NCBI RefSeq assembly: GCF_016862635.1
Contig: NZ_BONI01000056.1
Coordinates: forward strand, 1-64,000
Direction of reading: 5' to 3'
From: Catellatospora coxensis
GTDB lineage: Bacteria; Actinomycetota; Actinomycetes; Mycobacteriales; Micromonosporaceae
Length of the DNA stretch: 64,000 nucleotides
In this document: positions 39,244 through 48,242 of the stretch, in pieces
Layout of the letters: each line of letters starts with the position of its first letter
Position numbering within the stretch: the stretch's first letter is position 1
Made by a program: the position numbers and the translations under genes
Notes under the pieces: generated by a model
What the model was told of the DNA's origin: nothing
The model's database searches: none
The model's input: the letters and a program-made list of their open reading frames with translations, nothing else

Positions 39244-41888
39244 CGGATGCCGAACGTAGACGGTTGGCCGATGCGGATGCCGGGGCCGAGCCTTGGCGGA
39301 TGTGGGGGCCCTACCTCTCCGAGCGGGCCTGGGGCACCGTGCGCGAGGACTACAGCGAGCACGGCACGGCCTGGGAGTACTTCCCGCACGACCACGCCCG
39401 CTCGCGCGCGTTCCGGTGGAACGAGGACGGGCTGGCCGGCATCTGCGACGAGCGGCAGACGTTCTGCTTCAGCCTCGGCCTGTGGAACGGGGCCGACCCG
39501 ATCCTCAAGGAGCGCATCTTCGGGCTGACCGGCAACGAGGGCAACCACGGCGAGGACGCCAAGGAGTACTGGTGGTACACCGACTCCACGCCGACGCACT
39601 CGTGGATGTCGTGGCGCTACCACTACCCGCAGCGCGAGTTCCCGTACTCGGAGCTGGTCGCGGTCAACCGGCAGCTGGACCGCTCCGAGCCGGAGTACGA
39701 GCTGGCCGACACCGGCGTCTTCGCCGACGACCGGTACTGGGTGGTGACCGTCGACTACGCCAAGGCGACCCCGACCGACCTGTGCATGCTCGTCTCGGTG
39801 ACCAACCGGGGCCCGGACCCGGCGACCCTGCACGTGCTGCCCACCCTCTGGTTCCGCAACACCTGGTCGTGGGGCCTGCCGGGCCGCGACGACAAACCGG
39901 AGATCGTCGCGGAGCACGTCGCCGGCGGCGGCGAGCTGCGCGCCCAGCACCGCATCCTCGGCCGGCTGGTGCTCCAGGGCGACGGCGCTCCCGAGCCGCT
40001 GGCCTGCGACAACGAGACCAACGCGGCGCGGCTGTGGGGATACGAGGAGACGCCCGACTACCCGAAGGACGGCATCGCCGACCACGTCGTGCACGGCCTG
40101 CCGACGGTCAACCCGCGGCGCACCGGCACCAAGGCCGCGCTGCACTACGTGCTGACCGTGCCGCCGGGCGAGACGGCGCAGCTCAGACTCCGGTTGACGC
40201 AGCTCGCCGCGCCGGGCGGCAAGGCCCGCCCGGCGCCCTCGCTGGGCGCGGAGTTCGACCAGGTCATGGCCGCGCGCAAGGCCGAGGCCGACCAGTACTT
40301 CGGCTGGCTGGTCCCACCGGGCACCCCGCCCGCGCAGGCGCAGGTGGTGCGCGAGGCCGTCGCCGGGCTGATGTGGGGCAAGCAGTTCTACCACTACGAC
40401 GTCGCGCGCTGGCTCGACGGCGACCCGGCCTCGCCCGCCCCGCCGGAGGGCCGCCGGTTCGGGCGCAACAGCGCCTGGCGGCACATGACCAGCTTCGACG
40501 TCATCTCGATGCCCGACCCGTGGGAGTACCCCTGGTACGCCGCCTGGGACCTGGCCTTCCACTGCGTCGCGCTGGCCCGCGTCGACCCTCACTTCGCCAA
40601 GGAGCAGATCCTGCTCCTGCTGCGCGACTGGTACCTGCACCCCAACGGGCAGATCCCGGCGTACGAGTGGGCGTTCGGCGACGTCAACCCGCCCGTGCAC
40701 GCCTGGGCGGCGCTGCGCGTCTTCGAGATCGACGGCGGGCGCGACTACGCATTCCTCGCCCGGGTCATGCACAAGCTGCTGCTCAACTTCACCTGGTGGG
40801 TCAACCGCAAGGACACCGGCGGCAACAACCTGTTCGAGGGCGGCTTCCTGGGCCTGGACAACGTCGGCCCGTTCGACCGGTCGGCCTCGCTGCCCGTGCC
40901 CGGCGTGCTGGAGCAGTCCGACGGCACCGCCTGGATGGCGATGTACGCCCTCAACCTGCTGGAGATCTCGCTGGTCCTGGCCACCCACGACCGGGTGTGG
41001 ACCGACATCGCCACCAAGTTCCTGGAGCACTTCGCGTACATCGCCAACGCCGCCTCGCACCAGGGCCTGTGGGACGACGAGGACGGGTTCTTCTACGACC
41101 TGCTGCGGCGCACCGACGGCCGGGAGGTGCCGCTGAAGGTGCGCTCGGTCGTCGGCCTGCTGCCGCTGTGCGCGACGACGACGCTCAGCTCGGTGACCCT
41201 GGTCCGGCTGCCGGAGATCGCCGCGCGGCTGCGCTGGTTCCTGACCAACCGGCCCGAGTTCACCGAGGTCGTCGGGGCGCGGCGGATCTCCGACGGGGGT
41301 CAGCAGCAACGGCTGCTCGCGGTGGTCGGGCCGGAGCAGCTGCGCCGGCTGCTGAGCCGGATGCTCGACACCGAGGAGTTCCTGTCCGACTACGGGCTGC
41401 GCACCTTGTCCCGGGCGCACCTGGAGAAGCCGTACACGATCCGGCTCGGCGGGCACGACTACACGGTGGGGTACGAGCCGGCCGAGTCGACGAACGGGTT
41501 GTTCGGCGGCAACTCCAACTGGCGCGGGCCGATCTGGTTCCCGACGAACTACCTGCTCATCGAGGGCATCCGGCACTACGCCCGGTTCTTCCACGACGAC
41601 CTGCTGGTGGAGTACCCGACCCGGTCCGGCCAGAAGCTGACCCTGGACCAGATCGCCGACGACCTGTCCGACCGGCTCATCGCCCTGTGGCTGCCCGACA
41701 AGGACGGCAACCGCCCCTACCTGCCGAAACACCCGATGCTCGGTGACCACCCGGACTGGACGGCCCACCTGACGTTCCCGGAGTTCTTCCACGGCGACAA
41801 CGGCACAGGCCTTGGCGCCACCCACCAGACCGGCTGGACGGCCCTCGTCCTCGACCTGATCCTGACCCGCAACCGGCCAAGTCGCTGA
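39240..41888 (+). CDS. MGH1/GH63-type glucosidase
   Basis: An 882-aa cytoplasmic glycoside hydrolase of the mannosylglycerate-hydrolase/GH63-like (MGH1) clade. Signatures are WGPYLSERAWGTVREDYSEHG at the start, WKWYTDSTPTHSWM-like sequence, the (alpha/alpha)6 barrel with WEYPWYAAWDLAFHCVALA, GQIPAYEWAFGDVNPPVHAWA, and NLFEGGFLGLDNVGPFDRS. The C-terminal half has FGGNSNWRGPIWFPTNYLLIE. Acidic catalytic residues are expected in WDLAF and GGNSNWRGPI regions. GTG 39240 is supported by GAGGA six bases upstream. Family members act on alpha-linked glucosides; context suggests glucan turnover. Confidence 0.88.
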   Translation: MTDAERRRLADADAGAEPWRMWGPYLSERAWGTVREDYSEHGTAWEYFPHDHARSRAFRWNEDGLAGICDERQTFCFSLGLWNGADPILKERIFGLTGNEGNHGEDAKEYWWYTDSTPTHSWMSWRYHYPQREFPYSELVAVNRQLDRSEPEYELADTGVFADDRYWVVTVDYAKATPTDLCMLVSVTNRGPDPATLHVLPTLWFRNTWSWGLPGRDDKPEIVAEHVAGGGELRAQHRILGRLVLQGDGAPEPLACDNETNAARLWGYEETPDYPKDGIADHVVHGLPTVNPRRTGTKAALHYVLTVPPGETAQLRLRLTQLAAPGGKARPAPSLGAEFDQVMAARKAEADQYFGWLVPPGTPPAQAQVVREAVAGLMWGKQFYHYDVARWLDGDPASPAPPEGRRFGRNSAWRHMTSFDVISMPDPWEYPWYAAWDLAFHCVALARVDPHFAKEQILLLLRDWYLHPNGQIPAYEWAFGDVNPPVHAWAALRVFEIDGGRDYAFLARVMHKLLLNFTWWVNRKDTGGNNLFEGGFLGLDNVGPFDRSASLPVPGVLEQSDGTAWMAMYALNLLEISLVLATHDRVWTDIATKFLEHFAYIANAASHQGLWDDEDGFFYDLLRRTDGREVPLKVRSVVGLLPLCATTTLSSVTLVRLPEIAARLRWFLTNRPEFTEVVGARRISDGGQQQRLLAVVGPEQLRRLLSRMLDTEEFLSDYGLRTLSRAHLEKPYTIRLGGHDYTVGYEPAESTNGLFGGNSNWRGPIWFPTNYLLIEGIRHYARFFHDDLLVEYPTRSGQKLTLDQIADDLSDRLIALWLPDKDGNRPYLPKHPMLGDHPDWTAHLTFPEFFHGDNGTGLGATHQTGWTALVLDLILTRNRPSR

Positions 41889-41908
41889 ACAGACGTTACG
41901 GCCTTACT

Positions 41909-41970
41909 AACTACCAGTTTGCTCCCACCAACTCCCACGATTGGGAGTTGGTGGGAGCAAACTGGTAGTT
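41909..41970. repeat. Perfect 29-bp-arm palindrome upstream of fic
   Basis: The left arm 41909-41937 (begins AACTACCAGTTTGCTCCC) is exactly complementary to 41942-41970 with a 4-nt loop CGAT. An extra AACTACCA at 41973-41980 forms a small second stem with the end of the right arm. It lies between the glucosidase stop and the Fic start. It could be a terminator for the glucosidase, an operator for the HTH-containing Fic protein, or a mobile palindrome. Confidence 0.85.
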
Positions 41971-42022
41971 TCAACTACCACGACAATGCCGGTGTGGGAG
42001 CAACGAGACGTGAGGAATCTTG

Positions 42023-43375
42023 ATGCGCCGTCCCATGGCACCGCCGCCTTGGCCTGAAGTTGTAGAACGCATTGCGAACTCAGGTGCTCTGCCGCGCCTG
42101 ATGTCCGTGTTTCCCGAGCTACGCGAGAGCCAGCCGTACCGACACTGGGACGAGTTGCGGCACCGCCAACCGCCTGACAAGGTGGAAACCATCGAAGAGT
42201 GGTGGTTCCTGACTAAATTGTCCCGTGCGTCTGGTATGCGTGATCTCCCGCTCAAGGACCTCGACGGTGGCAAGTTCCGCTATAACCTGCCTGACGAAGT
42301 GCTCCGGGAGCTGGACTTCGGCGCATCCTATCTTCGGGGTCGGATCGCAGTTAACGAACAGGTCACCAATCCGGCGACACGTGAGCAGTATCTGGTCGGA
42401 TCGTTGATGGAAGAGGCGATCACGTCCAGCCAGCTAGAAGGTGCTTCCACTAGCAAGCGTGTCGCCAAGGAAATGATCCAGTCAGGGCGACAGCCGCGCG
42501 ATCGCAGCGAACGCATGATCCTGAACAACTACTACGCGATGGAACGCGTTAGTCAATTGCGGGACGAGCCGCTGACGGTTGAAGTGATCTGTGAGCTGCA
42601 TCGGCTAGTGACGGAAGGTACGCTGGACAACCCCGATTGCGCGGGTCGGTTCCAGTTGGTGAGCGAGGAACGCGTTGGGGTCTTCGATGATCAGGGCCAG
42701 CTGCTGCACGAGCCGCCTCCGGCCGAGGAGATCGAATCGCGCATGGCCCAGCTGTGCGCCTTCGCAAACGAGGAGTCGTCGAAGTACTACCTGCCCGGTG
42801 TGTTGCGTGCATTGGCGATTCACTTCATGGTCGGTTACATACATCCGTTTGAGGACGGTAACGGCCGTACCGCACGCATCCTCTTTTACTGGTCGATGCT
42901 CAATAAGGGTTACTGGCTGACCGAGTTCATCAGTGTTTCCAGTTTGCTGAACGCGGCAAAGGTTCAGTATGGAAGGTCTTTCCTTTATACCGAGACCGAC
43001 GAGGGTGATCTCACCTACTTCTTCATCTACCATCTGAGCATCCTTCATCGATGCATCGACCAGCTGAATTCCTATCTTGCGCGCAAGGCCGAAGAGATGA
43101 GCGAGGTCAGAAACTTGCTGGCCCGCGAAGAGGAGAACTTCAACGCTCGTCAGATCGCTGTCATCAGGAATGCGCTCAGGAATTCTACCTTCCCGTACTC
43201 GGTGCAGTCGCACATGAGGGCACATCGCATTGCGATGGAGACTGCTCGCAAAGATCTGGTCGAACTCGAAGAGGCCAGCCTGTTGGTGAGGCAGCGCTCC
43301 GGAAAAAAGTTCATCTATCGTCCGGTTGCTGACCTCGCCGAGAGACTTCGTGACGGAGGTGCGAGGATCGGCTGA
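42023..43375 (+). CDS. Fic-family AMPylase with winged HTH (class II)
   Basis: A 450-aa Fic protein. An N-terminal Fic_N-like region, an inhibitory motif (S/T)xxxEG at S135-xxx-E139 (SSQLEG), and the catalytic Fic motif HPFEDGNGRTAR with H274. A C-terminal winged HTH (about 375-440, FNARQIAVIRNAL and ARKDLVELEEASLLV). The inhibitory helix lies N-terminal to the Fic core, so class II. Such proteins transfer AMP to target proteins or to themselves. ATG 42023 has GAGG. GC is lower than in neighbours (35 of 60 in two sampled lines against 45 of 60 in the upstream gene), suggesting recent acquisition. No antitoxin is adjacent; inhibition is built in. Confidence 0.93.
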   Translation: MRRPMAPPPWPEVVERIANSGALPRLMSVFPELRESQPYRHWDELRHRQPPDKVETIEEWWFLTKLSRASGMRDLPLKDLDGGKFRYNLPDEVLRELDFGASYLRGRIAVNEQVTNPATREQYLVGSLMEEAITSSQLEGASTSKRVAKEMIQSGRQPRDRSERMILNNYYAMERVSQLRDEPLTVEVICELHRLVTEGTLDNPDCAGRFQLVSEERVGVFDDQGQLLHEPPPAEEIESRMAQLCAFANEESSKYYLPGVLRALAIHFMVGYIHPFEDGNGRTARILFYWSMLNKGYWLTEFISVSSLLNAAKVQYGRSFLYTETDEGDLTYFFIYHLSILHRCIDQLNSYLARKAEEMSEVRNLLAREEENFNARQIAVIRNALRNSTFPYSVQSHMRAHRIAMETARKDLVELEEASLLVRQRSGKKFIYRPVADLAERLRDGGARIG

Positions 43376-43414
43376 CCCTGGGGCGACCCGCGACCGCCCG
43401 TACTGCCCCAGGGT
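43375..43414. terminator. Terminator between fic and pfk (convergent)
   Basis: ACCCTGGGGC (43375-43384) pairs perfectly with GCCCCAGGGT (43405-43414) across a 20-nt loop, directly after the Fic stop. Confidence 0.75.
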
Positions 43415-43441
43415 GCTGCTCCGGCTGACTGGATTCGTTGG

Positions 43442-44770
43442 TCAGCCGAAGGTCCGTGGCTGGCCGGTGGTTTCCAGGACCGACATCCAAAGATCGCCTG
43501 CAGGGTCCACCTGGTTGCGTTTGCTGATGGCGAGTTCTATCGGGACGTGGACGAAGCGGCCGCGCCAGCGGCCGACGACCATCGCGGTGCGGCCGGCCAT
43601 GGCGGCGTGCACGGCGGCGTGGGCGAGGCGGATGCAGTAGACGCTGTCGTACGGGTTGGCGGGCACGCTGCGGATGGCGTAGCTCGGGTCGATGTACTTG
43701 AGGCTGGTCTCCATGCCGTGCGCGGCGAAGTCGTCGGCGATGCGCCGGCGCAGGTAGAGGCCGATGTCCTTGAGTTTGCGGTTGCCGGACTTGTCGACCT
43801 GGCCGGGCTCGTCGGACTCCAGGTACTCCTGGCCCGCGCCCTCCGCGGCGACGACCACCGCGTGCCCGCGTTGCGCGACGCGGCGGCGCAGGTGGGCGAG
43901 GAAACCGTCGTCGCCGTCGAGCTGGAACGGCACCTCGGGGATGAGCACGTAGTCGGCGTCGTTGTTGGCCAGCGCCGCGTAGCAGGCGATGAAGCCGGAG
44001 TGGCGGCCCATGACCTGCACCAGGCCGACCCCGTTGGGCACCGCGCGGGCCTCGACGTGGGCGCTGCGCAGCGACTCGGTGGCCTTGGAGAAGGCGGTCT
44101 GGAAGCCGAAGCTCTGGTCGATGTACGGGATGTCGTTGTCGATGGTCTTCGGCACGCCGATCACCGCGATCTTCAGGCCGCGCTCCTTGACCACGTCGGC
44201 GATGGTCAGCGCGCCGCGCATGGAGCCGTCGCCGCCGATGACGAACAGCACGTTGATGCTCATCGACTCCAGGCAGTCGACGATCTCGTACGGGTCCTGG
44301 CTGCCCCGGGACGTGCCGAGGATGGTGCCGCCGTACTCGTTGACGCCGCTGACCGCCTCGGCGTCGAGGTCGATCGGCGGGTGGCCGTACTTGGCGATGA
44401 AGCCCTGGTAGCCGTTCTGGAAGCCGTAGATCTTCGTGACGCCGTAGTGCGAGGTCAGCTCCAGGACCAGGCCCCGGATGACGTCGTTGAGCCCGGGGCA
44501 GAGGCCGCCGCAGGTGACGATGCCGACGCGGGTCTTCGACGGCTGGAAGAAGATCTTGCGGCGGGGTCCGCCGGGCTCGAAGCTCGGCAGCGCGTCCAGC
44601 TTCGCCTTGCGTGCGGCGACCATGCGCACGGTGTCGTCGAACAGCACCCGGTCGTTCTCGTCGACGTAGTGCTCGGTGCTCTCGGACGAGGCCAGCAGCG
44701 GTGCCAGCGGTGATTCGATGCGGCAGTCGCCGAGCGTGCGCACGGTCAGGTCAACGGACTCGGGAGCCAT
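43442..44770 (-). CDS. ATP-dependent 6-phosphofructokinase
   Basis: A 442-aa PFK of the group with long N-terminal extension (about 90 residues). Motifs: VGIVTCGGLCPGLNDVIRG, VIGGDGSMRGA, PKTIDNDIPYIDQSFGFQTA and MGRHSGFIA. The GGDG form (not GGDD) predicts ATP, not pyrophosphate, as phosphate donor, while PKTIDND (Lys not Gly) is seen in the plant-like and TP0108-type group III. So ATP-dependent. It phosphorylates fructose 6-phosphate in glycolysis and follows the glucan cluster. ATG 44770 has GGAGG six bases upstream. Confidence 0.92.
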   Translation of the reverse strand: MAPESVDLTVRTLGDCRIESPLAPLLASSESTEHYVDENDRVLFDDTVRMVAARKAKLDALPSFEPGGPRRKIFFQPSKTRVGIVTCGGLCPGLNDVIRGLVLELTSHYGVTKIYGFQNGYQGFIAKYGHPPIDLDAEAVSGVNEYGGTILGTSRGSQDPYEIVDCLESMSINVLFVIGGDGSMRGALTIADVVKERGLKIAVIGVPKTIDNDIPYIDQSFGFQTAFSKATESLRSAHVEARAVPNGVGLVQVMGRHSGFIACYAALANNDADYVLIPEVPFQLDGDDGFLAHLRRRVAQRGHAVVVAAEGAGQEYLESDEPGQVDKSGNRKLKDIGLYLRRRIADDFAAHGMETSLKYIDPSYAIRSVPANPYDSVYCIRLAHAAVHAAMAGRTAMVVGRWRGRFVHVPIELAISKRNQVDPAGDLWMSVLETTGQPRTFG

Positions 44771-44874
44771 CGCCGTCCTCCAAGCGGCTGCCGCAGCGGG
44801 GCGGGCAGCCCGTCGTGACAATGTTTCGCCAGGTGCGCGGCTGCGCCGCCGCGTACCGGCAGGTGGATCATCGC

Positions 44875-46116
44875 TCAGAAAAGCAGCCAGGTCGAGAAGA
44901 GCATGCCCATCGGCAGCGCGATCACACCCGCCACGGCGGCGTAGGGCCACAGCAGGCGCGCGGGCAGGTGCCGCAGCACCAGCAGCGCGGGCAGCAGCAG
45001 CGTGTGCGACCGGTACTGCGACACCCCGGGTCCGGCGATCAGCGGGCCGACGAACATGGCCACCGCGTACAGCGCGAGCCCGGCGTCGAACGGCCGCAGC
45101 CGCCCGCGGCCCGACGCGATCACCGCGGCGGCGACGGCCAGCAGCGCCAGCGCCAGCGCCCACCACAGCTCGGCGTCGGTGAACGTGTGCAGCACCCAGA
45201 GCAGGTCCTGCCGCGGCTCGGCGATGACGATCACGGACGGCTCGATCGCCAGCTTGGCCAGCGAGTGCAGCGGGTTGTGCACGCCGTTGCCGTAGTGCTC
45301 CTGGATCAGCAGGTACGCGTTCCAGTGTCCGAGCGTCAGGTGGTGCAGGCCGAACACCGCGCCCAGCCCGGCCAGCGGCAGGCCCACCACGGCCAGCCCG
45401 GCCCGCAGCGCCGCCCACGGGCGCAGCTCACCGCGGCCGAGCAGGGTCGCCACCGCGCCGAAGCCGATCGCGGCGACCGCGACCCCCATCGGGTACGCCG
45501 CGGCGACCAGCGCGCCCGCGACTCCCGCCAGGACCCACCGGCGGGCCGCCGTGAACGTGACGCAGCCCAGCAGCAGCGCCCCGGCCAGCGCCATCGGGAA
45601 GACGGCGTGCAGGTAGACGCCCGCCGGCAGCAGCGTCGCCAGCGCCAGCACCGCCGCGGCGACGGGTCGCGCCGTGTTCCGCAGCAGCCGCCACAGCAGC
45701 ACGAACGACAGCAGCAGGCTGGCCTCGGTGACGAGCAGGGCGGCTTCGTACGAGCCGAGCCCGATGGACGTCAGCAGCCGGATGAGGCCGGGGTAGAGCG
45801 GGAACCAGCCCGCGGTGCCGCACCACGCGCCGGGCGCGAACTGCGGAGCGAGGATCGGATCGCTGTCGCACAGGAACAGCTCGTACCCCTGCTCGGCGAT
45901 CTTGACGTAGAGCCCCGAGTCGGCGCGGACCCGGCCGGTGATCGGCAGGAACGGCTCGGCCACCAGCGCCCCGGCCACCGTGTACAGCAGATGCCCGACC
46001 AGGTATGCCAGCACCGGCGGCAGCAGCGCCCGGCCTCTGCTTCGCCATCGCGGCGCGTCCTGGGGAGCGGTCGCCGGGGCCTCGCGGGTGAGGACGGCGG
46101 CGGGCGCTGAGGACAT
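44875..46116 (-). CDS. Polytopic membrane glycosyltransferase-like protein
   Basis: A 413-aa integral membrane protein with about ten helices. RADSGLYVKIAEQGYELF near the N-terminus and AGWFPLYPGLIRLL look like the D(S/G)xxYxxIAxxGY and W(F/Y)PxYPxL patterns of the PIG-V-like mannosyltransferase and other GT-C enzymes, which use polyprenyl-phosphate sugars on the outer face of the membrane. The acidic residue expected in the first loop is present (RADSG). The gene ends 104 bp before the PFK start on the same strand. Substrate unknown. Confidence 0.72.
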   Translation of the reverse strand: MSSAPAAVLTREAPATAPQDAPRWRSRGRALLPPVLAYLVGHLLYTVAGALVAEPFLPITGRVRADSGLYVKIAEQGYELFLCDSDPILAPQFAPGAWCGTAGWFPLYPGLIRLLTSIGLGSYEAALLVTEASLLLSFVLLWRLLRNTARPVAAAVLALATLLPAGVYLHAVFPMALAGALLLGCVTFTAARRWVLAGVAGALVAAAYPMGVAVAAIGFGAVATLLGRGELRPWAALRAGLAVVGLPLAGLGAVFGLHHLTLGHWNAYLLIQEHYGNGVHNPLHSLAKLAIEPSVIVIAEPRQDLLWVLHTFTDAELWWALALALLAVAAAVIASGRGRLRPFDAGLALYAVAMFVGPLIAGPGVSQYRSHTLLLPALLVLRHLPARLLWPYAAVAGVIALPMGMLFSTWLLF

Positions 46117-46184
46117 GGACAGAATCCTCCCCGGAACCCGTCCCCGCCCGCAGCCCGGGTCCCCACCCGGCGGCGACCGTCACC

Positions 46185-46263
46185 AAGGTCGTCGGACTTG
46201 CCTGGCACCTGTGCGTATCTTGAGGCCGCATACCGACAGGTGCCAGGCAAATCGAACGATCAT
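46185..46263 (+). repeat. Dispersed palindromic element, copy 2 of 3 (79 nt)
   Basis: GACTTGCCTGGCACCTG near the left end is matched by CAGGTGCCAGGCAAATCG near the right end, with GCGTATCTTGAG between, as in 71-149. It has the same length as copy 1. It lies in the 205-bp gap between the membrane protein start and the end of the formylglycine-generating enzyme gene. Confidence 0.8.
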
Positions 46264-46321
46264 GGCTGCCGTGCCGGGCGCGGCGTGCCCGGCGGGACGG
46301 CGCGTTGCGCGATGCGGCCGG

Positions 46322-47317
46322 TCAGGGTCGCGCGTCGGGGCGGATCACCAGGCGGAAGCCGAGATGGCAGGTCGAGGTGTCGACGGCCTGGGGCATGCGG
46401 GCGGCGGGGCGGTAGCGGCGGCAGTAGTTCGGGGCGCAGAGGAACGAGCCGCCCTTGCTCACCCGGCGCGGGATGCGGACCTCGGGCGTGGCCGGGTCGC
46501 AGCTGGCCCGTTCGGCGTCGCCGCGCGGGCGGGCCGGGGCGCAGCAGGCCTGCTGCCCGGCGGGCTCGTGCGGGCCGTACCAGTCGGAGGTCCACTCCCA
46601 CACGTTGCCGATCATGTCGGACAGCCCGAATGCGTTCGGCGGGAACGAGCCGACGGGCGAGGTCCTCTCGTAGCCGTCAGCGGCCAGGTTGAGCACCGGG
46701 AACTCGCCCTGCCACACGTTGGCCAGGTGCTCGCCGCCCGGGGTCAGCTCGTCGCCCCAGGCGTACTCGGCCGGGTCGCTCGCGCCGCCGGACGCGGCGT
46801 ACTCCCACTCGGCCTCGGTCGGCAGGTCGCCGCCCGCCCAGGCCGCGTACGCGGCGACGTCGGCCCAGGCCACGTGCACGACCGGGTGGTCGTCGAGGCC
46901 GCGCAGGTCCGAACCGGGGCCGTACGGCCGCCGCCAGTGCGCGCCGGGCAGCAGTTGCCACCAGTGCCGCACGTCGCGCAGGTCCACCCGGTGGCGCGGT
47001 TTGACGAACACGACCGAGGCGGGGACCAGCAGCGACGGGTCGGCCCCCGGGTAGTCGGCCGGGTCGGGGGCGGTCTCGGCGACGGTGACGTGGCCGGTCT
47101 GCCGTACGAACTCGGCGAACCGGCGGTTGGTGACCTGGTGCCGGTCGATCCAGAAGCCGCCGACCCGGGACCGGTGCGCGGGGGCCTCCTCCGGGTAGTG
47201 CGCGTCGGAGCCCATCCGGAACGTGCCGCCCGGCAGCCACACCATGCCCGGCCGGGGCGGCGGGCCTGGCGCCTCACCGTCCCGGCCGGGCCGGGTCAGG
47301 GTCAATGGTCCGCTCAC
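46322..47317 (-). CDS. Formylglycine-generating enzyme (sulfatase-modifying factor)
   Basis: A 331-aa FGE that oxidises the Cys in CxPxR/CxAxR sulfatase motifs to formylglycine. Signatures: MVWLPGGTFRMGSD at the start, WIDRHQVTNRRFAEFV, LPTEAEWEYAA, GLSDMIGNVWEWTSDWYG and the redox/copper pair C294 and C299 in KGGSFLCAPNYCRRYRP. The length is normal. GTG 47317 overlaps the upstream HdeD-like gene (GTGA), so the two are coupled. A Cys-type sulfatase lies 1.7 kb away in opposite orientation; it is the likely client. Confidence 0.95.
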   Translation of the reverse strand: MSGPLTLTRPGRDGEAPGPPPRPGMVWLPGGTFRMGSDAHYPEEAPAHRSRVGGFWIDRHQVTNRRFAEFVRQTGHVTVAETAPDPADYPGADPSLLVPASVVFVKPRHRVDLRDVRHWWQLLPGAHWRRPYGPGSDLRGLDDHPVVHVAWADVAAYAAWAGGDLPTEAEWEYAASGGASDPAEYAWGDELTPGGEHLANVWQGEFPVLNLAADGYERTSPVGSFPPNAFGLSDMIGNVWEWTSDWYGPHEPAGQQACCAPARPRGDAERASCDPATPEVRIPRRVSKGGSFLCAPNYCRRYRPAARMPQAVDTSTCHLGFRLVIRPDARP

Positions 47318-48084
47318 GCGGGCAGCACCGTGCCGCCGGGGCCCACCAGCCCCTGCTCGGCCTTGTGCTTCAGGTCGCGCATCCGGAACGCCATGATGAA
47401 GTCGGTGATGCCGCGGGCCAGGCAGATCGCGCCGACGAACACGATGAGCAGGAAGAACGAGCGGGTGAACCGCCCCGCGGCCCAGAAGCCGAGCAGGATC
47501 TCGATGATGCCGACGACCAGGCCGAGCCACCAGCCGTCGTGCTCCTTCTTGGTGAGGAAGGCCAGCACGATGTCGGCTGCCCCCTTGAACAGCAGATACC
47601 AGCCGATGAACGCGGCGAGCCAGAACACCGTGCCGCCGGGGTTGATCCAGCAGATGAAGCCGGTGATCAGGAACAGCACGCCGAGGATGGCGTGCAGCCA
47701 GCGCCAGCCGGGCGCGGTGAACGCCTGGAACAGCTCGAAGACGCCGGCGACCAGCACGACGATGCCGGCCAGCGTGGCGACGACACCGATGCTGCGTACC
47801 GGCGACTGGTTGAACGCCAGCACGAACCAGCTGACGATGATCCAGCAGACGCCGGTGATGAGGAACAGCCACCACGGCACGCGGGACGCGGGCAGCGGGG
47901 TCGCGCCGCTGAAGACGTCGCCGGTCGACGTCGTGCCCGGTGGCACAGGGCCGGGCTTGGCCCCGGTGGCGGCCCGAGCGGTGCCGGTGGCCACGCCCTC
48001 GGCCTCCTTCGCCGCGTGCGCGCCGGCCGCGGCGGCCTGGCCCGGCTTACCGGTGCTGGGGCTGCTGGGCGATGCGGTGCTCAT
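47314..48084 (-). CDS. HdeD-like membrane protein with disordered N-terminus
   Basis: A 256-aa membrane protein. The first about 65 residues are Ala/Gly/Pro/Ser/Thr-rich. Six helices of HdeD (DUF308) type follow (about 70-92, 95-118, 123-145, 150-170, 180-200, 205-230), with the repeating GVLFLITGFICWINP. ATG 48084 follows AGGAGAAGGC. It is preceded by a 15-codon leader ORF with an overlapping stop, and is translationally coupled to FGE downstream. The functional link with FGE is not known. Confidence 0.85.
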   Translation of the reverse strand: MSTASPSSPSTGKPGQAAAAGAHAAKEAEGVATGTARAATGAKPGPVPPGTTSTGDVFSGATPLPASRVPWWLFLITGVCWIIVSWFVLAFNQSPVRSIGVVATLAGIVVLVAGVFELFQAFTAPGWRWLHAILGVLFLITGFICWINPGGTVFWLAAFIGWYLLFKGAADIVLAFLTKKEHDGWWLGLVVGIIEILLGFWAAGRFTRSFFLLIVFVGAICLARGITDFIMAFRMRDLKHKAEQGLVGPGGTVLPA

Positions 48085-48128
48085 GCCTTCTCCTCACTGC
48101 TGTTGATTCGCTCGCGAGGCTCGCTCAT
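48081..48128 (-). CDS. Leader ORF (15 codons) upstream of HdeD-like/FGE operon
   Basis: ATG 48128 has its own GAGGAGAAGG site and opens the frame MSEPRERINSSEEKA, whose TGA overlaps the ATG of the next gene (ATGA). The ribosome-site-plus-start sequence GAGGAGAAGGCATGAGC thus appears twice, 44 nt apart. A short translated leader is plausible. Confidence 0.55.
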   Translation of the reverse strand: MSEPRERINSSEEKA

Positions 48129-48242
48129 GCCTTCTCCTCGCTCGCTTATGCGTGCCGCCGGAAGTAAGAGCCATCCGGTTGCAGACTATGCACCGGCTCA
48201 TGGTGATATGCGGCGATTCGGCAATCTGTCACGAACATTCGG

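Noticed and set aside
42023-43375. Toxin-antitoxin pair around the Fic protein
   Set aside because: No small antitoxin gene lies on either side; the inhibitory SxxxEG motif is within the Fic protein itself.
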